A DNA stretch of 64,000 nt, from contig CANMKK010000002.1 in NCBI GenBank assembly GCA_947498455.1, forward strand, positions 1-64,000. The letters are read 5' to 3'. Under the pieces are notes generated by a model that was not told the DNA's origin, ran no database searches, and worked only from the letters and a program-made list of their open reading frames with translations. Shown one piece after another: positions 26,913-36,781 of the stretch. Numbering within the stretch: position 1 is the first letter of the stretch; every line of letters begins with the position of its first letter. This DNA comes from an uncultured Aquimarina sp. (GTDB lineage: Bacteria; Bacteroidota; Bacteroidia; Flavobacteriales; Flavobacteriaceae). Both the position numbers and the translations under genes were made by a program.

Positions 26913-27965
26913 TCACACATCATCAAAATCCACTTTAATCTTAGCAGTAGTTGGATGTGCTTGGCAAGCCAATACTAATCCTTCCGCAATTTCTCCGTCT
27001 GTTAGAATGCTATTTTTTTCCATAACTGCAGTACCTTCTGTTATTTTACAGATACAAGAACTGCAAACTCCACCTTGACAGGAATAGGGTGCATCAATAT
27101 CTTGATCCAATGCTGCATCCAGAATTGTTTTTTTCTGATCCATAACAAAGCTACTTTCTTCATCATCTACCAGAATGGTAATTTCAGTTTTTCCATCCAG
27201 ACTGGCATCAATTTCAGTTTTTTCTGTACTACTGGTAAACAATTCGAAATGTATTACATCTTTAGAAACACCATTCTCAACCAGAACATCCGTTACTGTA
27301 GTAATCATTTGTTCAGGTCCGCACAGGTAAAAAGCTTTAAAGCTAGTATCTTTAAACTTGTTTTTAGTGATGTAATTAATAGTAGACTTTTCTATTCTTC
27401 CAAAATGAGCTCCTTCTGCATCAGTTCTACTATAAAAAAGTTCAAGAAATAGGCGATTTGGATAGGTAGCTTGTAATGCCAAAAGTTCCTTCAGAAATAT
27501 GGTTTCCTCAGGAGTTTTGTTTCCGTATACCAATACAAAATTACTGTTAGATTCTTCTTCTAATACAGTTTTAATCATACTCATTACAGGAGTTATTCCA
27601 CTACCCGCAACAAAAGCTGCATAGGTATGCGTTACAGTTGCGTTAGGAGTGAATATAAAAGAACCCTCAGGTGTGTGAACATCTATAGTATCTCCTATTT
27701 TTAAAGTTGTATTGGCATAGGTTGAGAAAACCCCATTTTCGATTTCCTTTACCGCAACGCAAAGCGAATTACTTTGAGGAGCACTGCAGATTGAGTAGGC
27801 TCTTCTTACTTCCTTTCCTGAGATTTCAGTTTTTATAGTGATATATTGACCCGCCGTAAAAGAATACGCATTTTTTAAATTTACGGGAATTTCGAATTCT
27901 ATAGAAACAGCTTTTGATGTTTCTCTAATAATATTTTTTATAGATAGTGTATGAAAACCTGACAT
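26913..27965 (-). CDS. PaaE-like ferredoxin reductase (FAD/NAD(P)H/[2Fe-2S])
   Basis: A 350-residue electron-transfer protein. It has an FAD-binding beta-barrel with RRAYSICSAP (about 54-63), an NAD(P)H domain with GSGITPVMSMI (about 117-127) and CGPEQM, and a C-terminal plant-type [2Fe-2S] domain with YSCQGGVCSSC (C-x4-C-x2-C) and the fourth cysteine in LACQAHP. This is the layout of PaaE, the reductase of phenylacetyl-CoA epoxidase. No other paa genes lie nearby, so it may serve another oxygenase or desaturase, as stand-alone PaaE-like genes are common in Flavobacteria. A TATTTTTG element on the minus strand at 28057-28064 could be its -7 box. Confidence 0.87.
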   Translation of the reverse strand: MSGFHTLSIKNIIRETSKAVSIEFEIPVNLKNAYSFTAGQYITIKTEISGKEVRRAYSICSAPQSNSLCVAVKEIENGVFSTYANTTLKIGDTIDVHTPEGSFIFTPNATVTHTYAAFVAGSGITPVMSMIKTVLEEESNSNFVLVYGNKTPEETIFLKELLALQATYPNRLFLELFYSRTDAEGAHFGRIEKSTINYITKNKFKDTSFKAFYLCGPEQMITTVTDVLVENGVSKDVIHFELFTSSTEKTEIDASLDGKTEITILVDDEESSFVMDQKKTILDAALDQDIDAPYSCQGGVCSSCICKITEGTAVMEKNSILTDGEIAEGLVLACQAHPTTAKIKVDFDDV

Positions 27966-28056
27966 AACAATTAAATAATATTCTAACCGTCTTTTAAATT
28001 AATTTAGATTAGAATGTTGTGACCTTGAGTATGAGACCCTTCTTCTTTTTTTTTTG

Positions 28057-28064
28057 CAAAAATA
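28057..28064 (-). promoter_or_regulatory. Candidate -7 element for the PaaE-like gene
   Basis: On the minus strand this reads TATTTTTG, followed by C, matching TAnnTTTG. It is about 90 bases before the start codon. A TTTA about 20 bases upstream (28084-28087) could be a weak -33 box. Confidence 0.35.
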
Positions 28065-28141
28065 GCAAATGCAGCATAGCAGTAAAGAGTTTTACGGTAA
28101 AATTATATGCATAAATAACTTATGTATAAGAAACTTATGTG

Positions 28142-28150
28142 TACATTTGC
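28142..28150 (+). promoter_or_regulatory. Candidate -7 element for the padR operon
   Basis: TACATTTGC matches the TAnnTTTG consensus with the common trailing C, and lies 17 bases before the padR start. The region upstream contains three near repeats of ACTTATGT/ACTTATGTATAAG (about 28118-28140), which may be the operator for the PadR protein. Confidence 0.45.
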
Positions 28151-28167
28151 TCCAAATTATGTAACCT

Positions 28168-28506
28168 ATGAGTAATTCTAAATTATATAAAGGGAGTCTT
28201 AATACTATTATTCTAAAGCTTTTAGAAGAAAGTGATAAAATGTATGGATATGAGATTACCCAAAAAGTAAAAGAGATTACTAAAGGAGAGTTAAATATAA
28301 CAGAGGGAGCTTTGTATCCTGCATTACATAAGCTAGAAGCCGAGGGGTTGTTAGATGTAGAAATGCAAAAAGTAGATAACAGAGTACGTAAATATTATAA
28401 ACTTACCGAAAAGGGAACAAAGGAGACTGCCAATCGATTATCAGAATTAGAAGAGTATATCAGAACTATGCAAACGATTATTAACCCTAAATGGAGTATA
28501 AGTTAA
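28168..28506 (+). CDS. PadR-family transcriptional regulator
   Basis: A 112-residue winged-helix regulator. The opening KLYKGSLNTIILKLLEE, the MYGYEITQKV helix and ALYPALHKLEAEGLL recognition region are the standard PadR signature, followed by the wing with YKLTEKG. PadR proteins usually repress neighbouring membrane or transporter genes in response to a ligand. Its stop is directly followed by the start of the first of two membrane protein genes, so the three form an operon; in Flavobacteria PadR genes are often linked to such partner proteins and ABC transporters. Confidence 0.92.
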   Translation: MSNSKLYKGSLNTIILKLLEESDKMYGYEITQKVKEITKGELNITEGALYPALHKLEAEGLLDVEMQKVDNRVRKYYKLTEKGTKETANRLSELEEYIRTMQTIINPKWSIS

Positions 28507-29124
28507 ATGAAAAAACTTACAAAGGAAGATATTCAATTTATAGATAGGTACTTATCGAATTCTGGTATTCATTATGAGGATGTAAAAATTGAATTGATAG
28601 ATCATGTGGCTTCTGCTATAGAATGTAGAATGAATAATGGAGATGAAAGAACTTTCTATTATGTTTTTAAAGAGTATATGATAGAAAACAAGGCGTTGTT
28701 AGAGAAACAAGGAAAACCATATCAATGGAAAACGCTTAAAAGTGTATTAAAGATGTTTATATCTAATTTGTTTTCAATCAAATCTTTAATCGGTGGGTTG
28801 CTTCTTTTTATTGGGTTATGGTTCTTCAATAATTTCTTGTATGAAAAATATACTTTTACAGCACTTTCTATCTCTTGGACACTATTTATAATTTCTATAA
28901 TACCTTTTGTTAAATTACGTAAAAAGAAGTATTCCTTTATAGGAAACCTACTATTATTCGATGCACTTTTGTATTATTTAGGGTTTTGTTTTTTGGATAC
29001 AGTAGAGTATAATTCTACGGCATTTTATATAGCATTATGTATGTTATCCTTATTTTGTGCGACAAGTTTTAAAACCATGTCTTATTTAATTACATTCTAC
29101 AAAAAACGATTTCAACTTATATGA
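28507..29124 (+). CDS. Membrane protein co-transcribed with padR
   Basis: A 205-residue protein with a soluble N-terminal helical part (about 1-90; EDVKIELIDHVASAIE) and four to five hydrophobic segments in the C-terminal half (about 95-200). The N-terminal part, with D-x-x-x-E-L-x-D-H, is shared with the next gene product (YDVQMELLDHFVIALE), so the two are paralogues. The domain resembles helical partner modules found next to PadR regulators, where they are thought to act as sensors or anti-regulators. That role is inferred. It overlaps the next gene by 4 bases. Confidence 0.7.
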   Translation: MKKLTKEDIQFIDRYLSNSGIHYEDVKIELIDHVASAIECRMNNGDERTFYYVFKEYMIENKALLEKQGKPYQWKTLKSVLKMFISNLFSIKSLIGGLLLFIGLWFFNNFLYEKYTFTALSISWTLFIISIIPFVKLRKKKYSFIGNLLLFDALLYYLGFCFLDTVEYNSTAFYIALCMLSLFCATSFKTMSYLITFYKKRFQLI

Positions 29125-29779
29125 AGTTGTCAGGCACACAAATTCAGGAACTTCAGAATTTGATAAAAAGTAATGGAGTCAAGTACTACGATGTTCAGAT
29201 GGAACTTTTGGATCATTTTGTAATAGCATTAGAAGAGGAAACAGAAATGTCCTTTAATAATAAAACAAAACTAATTTTTGAAGATTTTGGAGGAAAAGAA
29301 GGATTGCAACATATTGTAAAAGAGAAAAAACATGCAGTAACGAAACGATTTTTACGTTATACTTTCAATCTTTCAAAGCATTTTTTTCATTACCAAAAGT
29401 TATTTTAACGTTAGCAATATTTGCGATTTTACAGTTTGTTTTAAAAAACGTTGAATTAGATAGTGGGATGTATAGTCTAATTGCACAATTATTAAACGCT
29501 GCATTGATAATTCAGACATCTTTTAGGAAGGGCGTTTTTGAGAAATCATATACAAAAGGGAAGGACTTCTTAATGCTAAAAGTGCAAGAATATTTTCAAG
29601 TGGTAATAGCTATTCCTATTTTTCTTTTGATGATTTTTGAATTTGATTTATGTAAATTTATCCCTTCTGTTTTTGTTAGTATTTCTATCACCATATCTAT
29701 TATAATGCTATTGGCTTATGCTACAATAAGAAAACATCTTATAAAAAAAATGGTGGAACTCTACCCAGAAGTAATTTAA
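29121..29779 (+). pseudogene. Frameshifted paralogue of the preceding membrane protein
   Basis: Two open frames (29121-29408 and 29468-29779) are parts of one gene. In the first frame the protein stops at TAA (29406-29408) soon after a run of seven T (29381-29387). If the run had eight T, reading would go on without a stop (SLPKVILTLAIFAILQF) into the second frame, giving 219 residues: a helical N-terminus with YDVQMELLDH and four hydrophobic segments, the same plan as the 205-residue product of 28507. The shift may be a sequencing error, a real mutation, or a switch by slippage on the T run. It starts within the stop of the gene before (ATGA). Confidence 0.75.
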
Positions 29780-29820
29780 TTGGGTGTACGAAAAATTCTC
29801 CTTTTGGCATCAACGAAACG

Positions 29821-29856
29821 AACTATATGCGAAAGTTTTATGCGTAAATCGTATAA
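29821..29856 (-). repeat. End fragment of the dispersed palindromic repeat
   Basis: These 36 bases are identical to 168-203 and match the left end of the element at 60299-60483 in reverse complement (one base longer). Only this end is present, so it is a remnant. The remaining bases up to the next gene at 30034 show no gene; they should carry its promoter. Confidence 0.7.
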
Positions 29857-30033
29857 TAGTATTAATGGTAGTTATGGTGGGCTTATTAGTTTCTAACTGA
29901 AATATGAATAAAAACTGAATGCTCATAATTTTTACGGATAACAATTCTTTCACTTTTTTGTAACAAATACCACTTTTTGAATACTAAATAGTACAAGGAA
30001 GTCTACTCGGCTTTTTTTAAATCAATTCAATTC

Positions 30034-31509
30034 ATGTTTAAACATTTTATTTCACTACAGTGGAAATCCTTTTGGAGATCCGCCTCATTATCATCTGGGC
30101 TTTGGATGAAGATATTTATGGGGTTTTGGGCAGTCTGGTTTGTTTTAATGATGATGGGAAGTAGCTTTATTGCTTATAAATATATTGAAAAAGAGTTATT
30201 CTTAAATCCTTTGGAGGTGGTAAATAAATTCTTGATTTACTGGTTTGTTTTAGATCTTGTATTCAGGTATGCCTTGCAAAAAATGCCCGTTATTAATATC
30301 AAACCATTATTGATTTTACCCTTTAATAAAAATAAGATTGTATCTTTTGCTATAGGTAAAACTGCATTATCTTTCTTTAATATTATTCATGGGTTTTTCT
30401 TTATTCCTTTTTCGATGCTCTTAGTGGCTAGTGGAGATGCACCATTATTAAATGTTTTGCTATGGAATATTGGACTGATAGCGTTGATTTATGGTAATAA
30501 CTTCTTAAATATTTTAGTAAATAATAAAGGTTACCTTGTTTATATAGTATCAGGAATTATAATTATTTTAGGAGGGCTTCATTATTTTGGATATTTTGAT
30601 ATAACACAATATACAGCACCATTTTTTCAGGGGCTATATGACTCTAAGTTTTTAGTACTGTTACCTGTTTTAATTATGATAGCGCTATTTGTAATCACAT
30701 TTCGATCTTTTAGGAAAGATTTGTATCTGGATTCTGGCTTAGCATCTAAATCTAAAAATGTAAAAACAGAAAATCTGGAGTGGCTTGATCGATTTGGAAA
30801 AACAGCCGTATTTCTTAAAAATGATATCAAGTTAATTAAGAGGAATAAGAGAGCCAGATCGACAGTAATAGTAAGTATATTATTCCTTTTTTATGGGTTA
30901 TTGTTTTTCACTGGAGCAGTGAAGGTTTACGATGGACCTGTGTGGAGAATATTTGCAGGGATTTTTGTTTCAGGAGGTTTTCTAATGAGTTTTGGACAAT
31001 TTGTTCCGAGTTGGGATAGTTCTTACTATCCTTTGATGATGAGTCAGAATATACGCTATAGAGAATACCTTTCATCAAAATGGTGGTTGATGGTTATAGC
31101 TACTTTGGCTTCTACAATTCTGGCTTCGGGATATTTGTATTATGGATTAGAAGTCTATTTAGCAGTGCTTGTTGGAGCGATTTATAATATGGGAGTGAAC
31201 TCACATGTAGTGTTATGGGCAGGAGCCTATGTAAAAACACCGATTGATCTTACCAGTAACAAAAAAGCGTTTGGAGACAAACAAGCATTCAATATGAAAA
31301 CATTGATGCTATCACTTCCTAAGCTAGCATTACCTATGGTATTATACGCAATAGGACATTATGCTTATAGTCCTTATGCTGGATATGTACTTGTAGGAGT
31401 AGCAGGAATAGCAGGCTTTGCTTTCAGGAATATAGTTTTTAATAAAATAGAACAAATTTATAGAACGGAAAAGTATAAAACGATTTGGGCGTATAAACAA
31501 AAAAAATAG
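30034..31509 (+). CDS. DUF5687 family ABC transporter membrane protein
   Basis: A 491-residue polytopic membrane protein with about twelve helices, starting MFKHFISLQWKSFWRS. In Flavobacteria a protein of this size and opening, which I recall as DUF5687, is encoded directly before an ABC ATPase gene, as it is here with 3 bases between. It is therefore the likely membrane subunit of an ABC exporter of unknown substrate. The central cytosolic stretch (about 245-285) is rich in charged residues and could contact the ATPase. Confidence 0.78.
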   Translation: MFKHFISLQWKSFWRSASLSSGLWMKIFMGFWAVWFVLMMMGSSFIAYKYIEKELFLNPLEVVNKFLIYWFVLDLVFRYALQKMPVINIKPLLILPFNKNKIVSFAIGKTALSFFNIIHGFFFIPFSMLLVASGDAPLLNVLLWNIGLIALIYGNNFLNILVNNKGYLVYIVSGIIIILGGLHYFGYFDITQYTAPFFQGLYDSKFLVLLPVLIMIALFVITFRSFRKDLYLDSGLASKSKNVKTENLEWLDRFGKTAVFLKNDIKLIKRNKRARSTVIVSILFLFYGLLFFTGAVKVYDGPVWRIFAGIFVSGGFLMSFGQFVPSWDSSYYPLMMSQNIRYREYLSSKWWLMVIATLASTILASGYLYYGLEVYLAVLVGAIYNMGVNSHVVLWAGAYVKTPIDLTSNKKAFGDKQAFNMKTLMLSLPKLALPMVLYAIGHYAYSPYAGYVLVGVAGIAGFAFRNIVFNKIEQIYRTEKYKTIWAYKQKK

Positions 31510-31512
31510 GGG

Positions 31513-32208
31513 ATGATAGCAATATATAATATAACAAAAACATATGCAGGGAGTACAGTTCTCAATATCGAAGAGCTGGAAATACCAAAAGGAGATAGCT
31601 TTGGTTTAGTAGGTAACAATGGAGCAGGAAAAACAACTTTATTTAGCGCGCTCTTGGATTTAATTAAACCAACAACAGGTTACATAGAAAATAATGGAAT
31701 TGTAGTAAGTGATAGTGAAGAATGGAAATCTAGTACTTCGGCATTTATAGATGAGTCATTTTTAATAGGATATCTGACGGCTGAAGAATATTTTTATTTT
31801 ATAGGAGAACTTAGAGGGCAGAATAAAGCCGATGTAGATGCATTGCTTACTGAATTTGAAGATTTTTTTCACGGTGAAATTCTCGGTCAAAAGAAATATC
31901 TAAGAGATCTTTCTAAAGGAAATCAAAAAAAAGCAGGTATTGTGGCTGCATTAATCGGTAATCCCGAAGTGATTATTCTGGATGAACCATTTGCTAACCT
32001 GGATCCTACTACACAAATCCGACTAAAAAAGATTATCAAAGAATTGGCTGCAGACCCTAATGTAACGGTTTTAGTGTCCAGTCATGACCTGATGCACATT
32101 ACAGAAGTCTGCGAACGTATAGTGGTTTTGGATAAAGGAGAAGTGGTAAAAGATTTAATCACTTCAGAAGAAACGTTAAAAGAACTCGAAGCTCATTTTA
32201 ATAAATAG
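31513..32208 (+). CDS. ABC transporter ATP-binding protein
   Basis: A 231-residue ATPase with Walker A GNNGAGKTT (34-42), signature LSKGNQKK in place of LSGGQ, Walker B VIILDEP and the switch histidine in SSHDL. The SKGN-type signature is found in ATPases of simple ABC-2 type exporters. It follows the DUF5687 gene by 3 bases and should energise it. No periplasmic binding protein is encoded, in line with export. Confidence 0.92.
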   Translation: MIAIYNITKTYAGSTVLNIEELEIPKGDSFGLVGNNGAGKTTLFSALLDLIKPTTGYIENNGIVVSDSEEWKSSTSAFIDESFLIGYLTAEEYFYFIGELRGQNKADVDALLTEFEDFFHGEILGQKKYLRDLSKGNQKKAGIVAALIGNPEVIILDEPFANLDPTTQIRLKKIIKELAADPNVTVLVSSHDLMHITEVCERIVVLDKGEVVKDLITSEETLKELEAHFNK

Positions 32209-32236
32209 TTGTTCTACGTAACAGTACTAAATAGTC

Positions 32237-33793
32237 TTAATTTTGTTTAACAAATTTAACGGTTTGTACGGTATCGTTTTTGCCAAATATTCGTAGAATA
32301 TATACACCATTTTTTAATGGAGAGATAAACAGATTTGTTTCTGATGCCCCGGCATTTTGTTCTAAAAGTAATTTCCCATCTAATTGATAAATTTGGGTGT
32401 GATCAATGTATTGATTAGAAGTAATTTGTAAATAATTTCTTGCTGGGTTAGGGTGTAGTTGTACGGATGCAAAAGTTTCTTTTGGGATGCTTAGTTGTTG
32501 TTCTACAAAGTAACGCCCCATCAAAAAACCATCTTCATTCTCTCTAAAGCCAGATACAAGTATTTTTCCATCGGATAATTCTAAAGCATTCGAAACTAAA
32601 TCTTTAATAGAAACCCCTGGGAAATCAATAGGAAGAACGCCACTATTAGCAAAACTAGTATCTATAACACCGTCTTCACTTATTTTTAGTACAGATACCT
32701 CATTTATACTATTAGAGCCTAAAACTAATATATCTGAGTCTAATTGAGTGGTAAATAATTCATCCATTTCAAAATCATCATTAACCAAAGAAAGTAAACC
32801 ATTCGTTCCAAATGATGTGTCGATCGTTCCATCGCTATTTAATCGTACCAAACGATTGACAATACTACAATTGATTTCATTATCATTACATCCAGAGGTG
32901 GATAAAAGTATTTTATTGTTAGGCATTATATAAGATGCATATATATCAGCTTGCGAGGTGGTAATGTCATAATAAATGGCTATTCCATTATTCCCAAAAG
33001 AATTGTCAAGAGTTCCGGAAGGAGTTACTTTTACTGCAAATTCATTATACTCATAGGAACCAGAAGGTGTTCCATCTTCAGGTAATTCTATATCACTGGC
33101 AATAAAGATACTATTGTCAGAAAAAAAAGAAAGATTAAATCTACCTTCATTACCTATCTCTTCGTCAGTAATGATACTGCTTACATTGATGGTTAGTAGG
33201 CCATTATCTCCGAATGATGTATCTATATTGCCATCGTTGCTAAATCGAGCAATAGCAAGTTGATTTTCACTATTTACTATTCCCGTGCCTGCTACCACAA
33301 ATTTATTTGTAGCATCTATTTTGATAGTATTCCCAAAAGAAACAATATTCTGATTTATTGTAACAATTCCATTAGTTCCAAAATTGGTAAGTGTATTTCC
33401 ATTAGAGTCAAGACCAAGAATCCCCATCCTAAATGTTATAGGCGAATATCCTGATACATAAAGGTTGTTATTAACAGCAACCAAATCGAATCCTGTAAAG
33501 TTTGATAATTCTAAAACACCATTGGTTCCAAAATTCATATCTAAACTCCCATTGCTGTTATATTGTGAGATTACCGTAATTTTTTCATCACTTGTGTTAA
33601 TGCCTAAACCTAGATTTACAATCTTCCCTGATTCTGTAATGCTAAAACCATGATGTTCTTGATTTTCAAAAACTAAATTCGTAATTCCTATATTGCTAAT
33701 GCCATTAATGCCAAATGAAGTGTCTATGTAATTGGATTGAGCTAATGATATTGTAGTAAAGCATAGTATAAATAATGATAGTGTAGTTTTCAT
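32237..33793 (-). CDS. Secreted delta-60 repeat protein with type IX sorting domain
   Basis: A 518-residue protein with a Sec signal peptide (MKTTLSLFILCFTTISLAQS) and a body of seven repeats of about 60 residues, each with a core such as IDTSFGTNG or LDNSFGNNG, the mark of delta-60 repeats that fold as beta-propeller-like units. The last 80 residues (from about 440; LHPNPARNYLQI to GVYILRIFG and VKFVKQN) form a type A C-terminal sorting domain for the type IX secretion system. It is therefore probably exported across the outer membrane. Binding partner unknown. A TATATTTG on the minus strand at 33826-33833, about 33 bases before the start, may be its -7 box. Confidence 0.88.
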   Translation of the reverse strand: MKTTLSLFILCFTTISLAQSNYIDTSFGINGISNIGITNLVFENQEHHGFSITESGKIVNLGLGINTSDEKITVISQYNSNGSLDMNFGTNGVLELSNFTGFDLVAVNNNLYVSGYSPITFRMGILGLDSNGNTLTNFGTNGIVTINQNIVSFGNTIKIDATNKFVVAGTGIVNSENQLAIARFSNDGNIDTSFGDNGLLTINVSSIITDEEIGNEGRFNLSFFSDNSIFIASDIELPEDGTPSGSYEYNEFAVKVTPSGTLDNSFGNNGIAIYYDITTSQADIYASYIMPNNKILLSTSGCNDNEINCSIVNRLVRLNSDGTIDTSFGTNGLLSLVNDDFEMDELFTTQLDSDILVLGSNSINEVSVLKISEDGVIDTSFANSGVLPIDFPGVSIKDLVSNALELSDGKILVSGFRENEDGFLMGRYFVEQQLSIPKETFASVQLHPNPARNYLQITSNQYIDHTQIYQLDGKLLLEQNAGASETNLFISPLKNGVYILRIFGKNDTVQTVKFVKQN

Positions 33794-33825
33794 TTTTTTA
33801 TATATAAAGGTTAGTGTAATTGATT

Positions 33826-33833
33826 CAAATATA
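33826..33833 (-). promoter_or_regulatory. Candidate -7 element for the delta-60 protein gene
   Basis: The minus strand reads TATATTTG, a full match to TAnnTTTG, 33 bases before the start codon. No clear -33 element is visible. The rest of the divergent region to 34130 (about 300 bases) shows a small hairpin AAGTGTA/TACACTT (about 34037-34055) and no gene. Confidence 0.35.
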
Positions 33834-34130
33834 ATGATTTTGAGGTATTTATGTAATTTTAATAAGGGAAATATCGTCTTTTTTTGTAAAAACGGATTAA
33901 TTGAATACTCGAATGTTTCTTTCTCTCTTATGAAAATATGGTATCCTACTGAATATTTTATTTAGAAAATTGAAAAGCAACAATAATTAAAGTCTAAAGG
34001 AGAAAATCTAGACAATCACCCTTTTTTTTACAGAAAGAAGTGTATTTTTACACTTACTTTGTTGTTTTATGGGGGTTGGATACACTAAAACACAAGATTT
34101 TAAGTTATCAGCGTATAAATTATACAGATT

Positions 34131-36761
34131 TTGGGCAGGAAATTATCACAGATCATCGTTCTACTTCTTTTGGCACTTATGGTGTTTAGTTGTTCACGGA
34201 AAAAAGACAAGTGGACGAATAGAACGTGGCATAATGTTACCACAAAAAATAATACATTATATAATGGACGAGTTGCCTTTGAAAAGGGTAAACAAGATAT
34301 CGTTCAGACATATAATGATAATTTCTGGGAATTATTGCCAGTAGAAAGGTTGATTGTTAGCGAAGATGTTCGTTTGCCAAATGAGGTATTGAATGCAAAT
34401 TTTGATAAAGCCGAAGAAAAAGCGGTAAAAGCGATTCAGAAGCATAGTATGCTTATTGATGATAGAGAACGTAATCCTAAAATGGATGAATCTTTTTTAT
34501 TGTTGGGAAAAGCAAGGTATAATGAACAACGTTTTATACCAGCTTTAGAAGCTTTTAATTACATACTATATAAATATCCAACGAGTAATAATATAAATCA
34601 CGCTAAGGTTTGGAAAGCAAAAACGAACCTAAGACTGGATAATAATGAAAAAGCAATAGAAGACCTATCTAAAATGATTGAGGAAGAGTTCATGGAGCCT
34701 CAAGACTACTCCGATGCAGTTGCTATGATTGCTCAGGCGTATATCAATTTAGAGCAAAAAGACTCGGCAGTTACCTATATCAATAAGGCAGCAATCCATT
34801 CTAAAAATAATGAAGAAAAAGGAAGGTATTTCTATATCAAAGGGCAGTTGCTAAATCAATTAGGGCATAAGGATAGTGCTAATTATGCTTTTGATCAGGT
34901 AATTGATCTGAATAGAAAAACACCTAGACGCTATATGCTAAATGCATATATGGCAAAAGCTAGAAACTTTAATTATGAAACAGGAAATAAAGAAGAATTT
35001 CTTGAATTGTTAACTGACCTTGAAGAAAATCGTGAAAACAGGCCTTTTTTAGATAAAATTTATAATCAGAAAGCGGTTTATTTTAAAACATTAGACTCTA
35101 TTGACCTTGCAGTAGCATATTATAATAAATCATTACGCACAGAATCTGAAGATAAGCATTTACAATCGTTAAATTATATAACATTAGGGAATATTAATTT
35201 TGATGCTAAAGAGTATGCAATTGCCGGAGCGTATTATGATAGTACATTAGAGCGAATGGTTGTAAATTCTAAGAAATATCGAGTATTAAAGAAAAAAAGA
35301 GATAATCTGGATGATGTTATTTTATATGAAGGAATTGTAAAAACCAATGATAGTATACTTAATGTGGCAGCCATGTCACCAGCGGATAGATTAGTGTACT
35401 ATGCTGAGTATACCGAAAAAATTAAAGCCGAAGCGATTGCTGCTGAAAAAGCTGCAGAGGTTAAAAGAATAAAAGAAGGGTTGCCCGTTGAACAGCGATT
35501 TAATCAACCAAATACTGGTTTAGGTAGTAAGACGAGTGGGCCGAATCCAAGCGGAGGAACTTTTTACTTCTATAATCCTACCACTATAGCTTATGGAAAA
35601 ACTGCGTTTAAGCGTACATATGGAAATAGAGAATTACAGGACAACTGGAAACTAGCAAGTATAGTTTCTCCTAGTGCCGTAACATCAAAAGCTGAAGAAG
35701 AGATAGAGGAGTATTCAATTGATAAGGATCCGGTTTTTGACCCGCAAACTTATATTTCTCAATTACCAACAGACCCAAAAGTATTGGATAGTCTTGGTAC
35801 AGAACGTAATTTTGCATATTATCAATTAGGGGTGATTTATAAAGAAAAGTTCAGAGAATATGAATTAGCCACGGATAAGTTTACTAATTTACTAAAAAAC
35901 AACCCGGAAGAACGCTTGATAGTTCCTGCTAAGTATAATCTATATAAAATATATCAGGTACAAGGTAGTAAGGTAAAAGGAGATGCCATGTTACAGGATA
36001 TTATTAACAATCATGGAGATTCCCGTTACGCGAAGATTTTGCAGAGCCCTGAAGAGGCTTTAAAAGATGAAAATAGCCCTGCGTCAATGTATAATAGATT
36101 ATATAAAGATTTTAAAAACCAAAAGTATGCATCTGTAATAAAGGAAAGTGATGAGCTAATTACTAAATTTGGAGATGAGGACTTTGCACCAAAATTTGAA
36201 CTACTCAAAGCACAGGCAGTAGGTAGGTATAATGGGTTTACAGCATATAAAGAAGCTCTCAATTATATTTCTCTGAATTATCCACAAAGCCCAGAAGGGA
36301 AAAAAGCACAATCCATACTTAGAGAAGCAATCCCGCAGATGGAAAATAATAGATTTTCCACGGATGTAGATAGTTTAAAAAGCCAGAAATTAGTATACTC
36401 TTATTCTATTTTTGGTGAAAATCAAGCGCAAGAACTAAAAGAACGATTAGGGCTTATTATAAAAGAATTAAGATACACCAAAATGAAAGTCTCTTTGGAT
36501 AAATATACTAAGGATACACAATTTGTAGTAGTTCATACCAAAAGAGATAAATTAGGAGCAGAAGGATTAGCAGAGCTGTTGTCCATTGGAAAAGTAGAAA
36601 ATACAGAAGGTGTAGACCTTACAAAATGGAATAGAAAAAAGAAATATTACGAAAAGGTTGATAGAGAATATTTTATAGTAGAGTCGTCTAACTATAGGAT
36701 TATCCAAATTCATAAAAATTTAGATGTATACTTACAGTCTATATCAGAATCAGAACAATAA
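34131..36761 (+). CDS. sprE: SprE/PorW-like gliding and type IX secretion lipoprotein
   Basis: An 876-residue lipoprotein: the signal region KLSQIIVLLLLALMVFSC ends with a lipobox cysteine near residue 21, followed by SRKKDKWTNR. The body is made of tetratricopeptide-like helical repeats (for example about 100-330 and 580-730) with a low-complexity middle stretch. The opening WHNVTTKNNTLYNGRVAFEKG (split: WHNVTTKNN, YNGRVAFEKG) and the size match SprE of Flavobacterium, PorW in Porphyromonas, an outer-membrane-associated part needed for type IX secretion and gliding. It starts with TTG, the only start after an in-frame stop 13 bases upstream. Two sorted secreted proteins in this window are plausible clients. 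Confidence 0.85.
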   Translation: MGRKLSQIIVLLLLALMVFSCSRKKDKWTNRTWHNVTTKNNTLYNGRVAFEKGKQDIVQTYNDNFWELLPVERLIVSEDVRLPNEVLNANFDKAEEKAVKAIQKHSMLIDDRERNPKMDESFLLLGKARYNEQRFIPALEAFNYILYKYPTSNNINHAKVWKAKTNLRLDNNEKAIEDLSKMIEEEFMEPQDYSDAVAMIAQAYINLEQKDSAVTYINKAAIHSKNNEEKGRYFYIKGQLLNQLGHKDSANYAFDQVIDLNRKTPRRYMLNAYMAKARNFNYETGNKEEFLELLTDLEENRENRPFLDKIYNQKAVYFKTLDSIDLAVAYYNKSLRTESEDKHLQSLNYITLGNINFDAKEYAIAGAYYDSTLERMVVNSKKYRVLKKKRDNLDDVILYEGIVKTNDSILNVAAMSPADRLVYYAEYTEKIKAEAIAAEKAAEVKRIKEGLPVEQRFNQPNTGLGSKTSGPNPSGGTFYFYNPTTIAYGKTAFKRTYGNRELQDNWKLASIVSPSAVTSKAEEEIEEYSIDKDPVFDPQTYISQLPTDPKVLDSLGTERNFAYYQLGVIYKEKFREYELATDKFTNLLKNNPEERLIVPAKYNLYKIYQVQGSKVKGDAMLQDIINNHGDSRYAKILQSPEEALKDENSPASMYNRLYKDFKNQKYASVIKESDELITKFGDEDFAPKFELLKAQAVGRYNGFTAYKEALNYISLNYPQSPEGKKAQSILREAIPQMENNRFSTDVDSLKSQKLVYSYSIFGENQAQELKERLGLIIKELRYTKMKVSLDKYTKDTQFVVVHTKRDKLGAEGLAELLSIGKVENTEGVDLTKWNRKKKYYEKVDREYFIVESSNYRIIQIHKNLDVYLQSISESEQ

Positions 36762-36781
36762 ATTAATCCCCCGTAACAATT

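Noticed and set aside
29121-29408. 29121-29408 and 29468-29779 as two independent small genes
   Set aside because: The second frame is open upstream to the T run in the first, and the combined product matches the neighbouring paralogue in length and layout.
34069-34344. Plus-strand open frame of 91 codons before SprE
   Set aside because: It overlaps the start of the sprE gene in another frame and has no signal peptide or motif; only the SprE frame fits a known lipoprotein.
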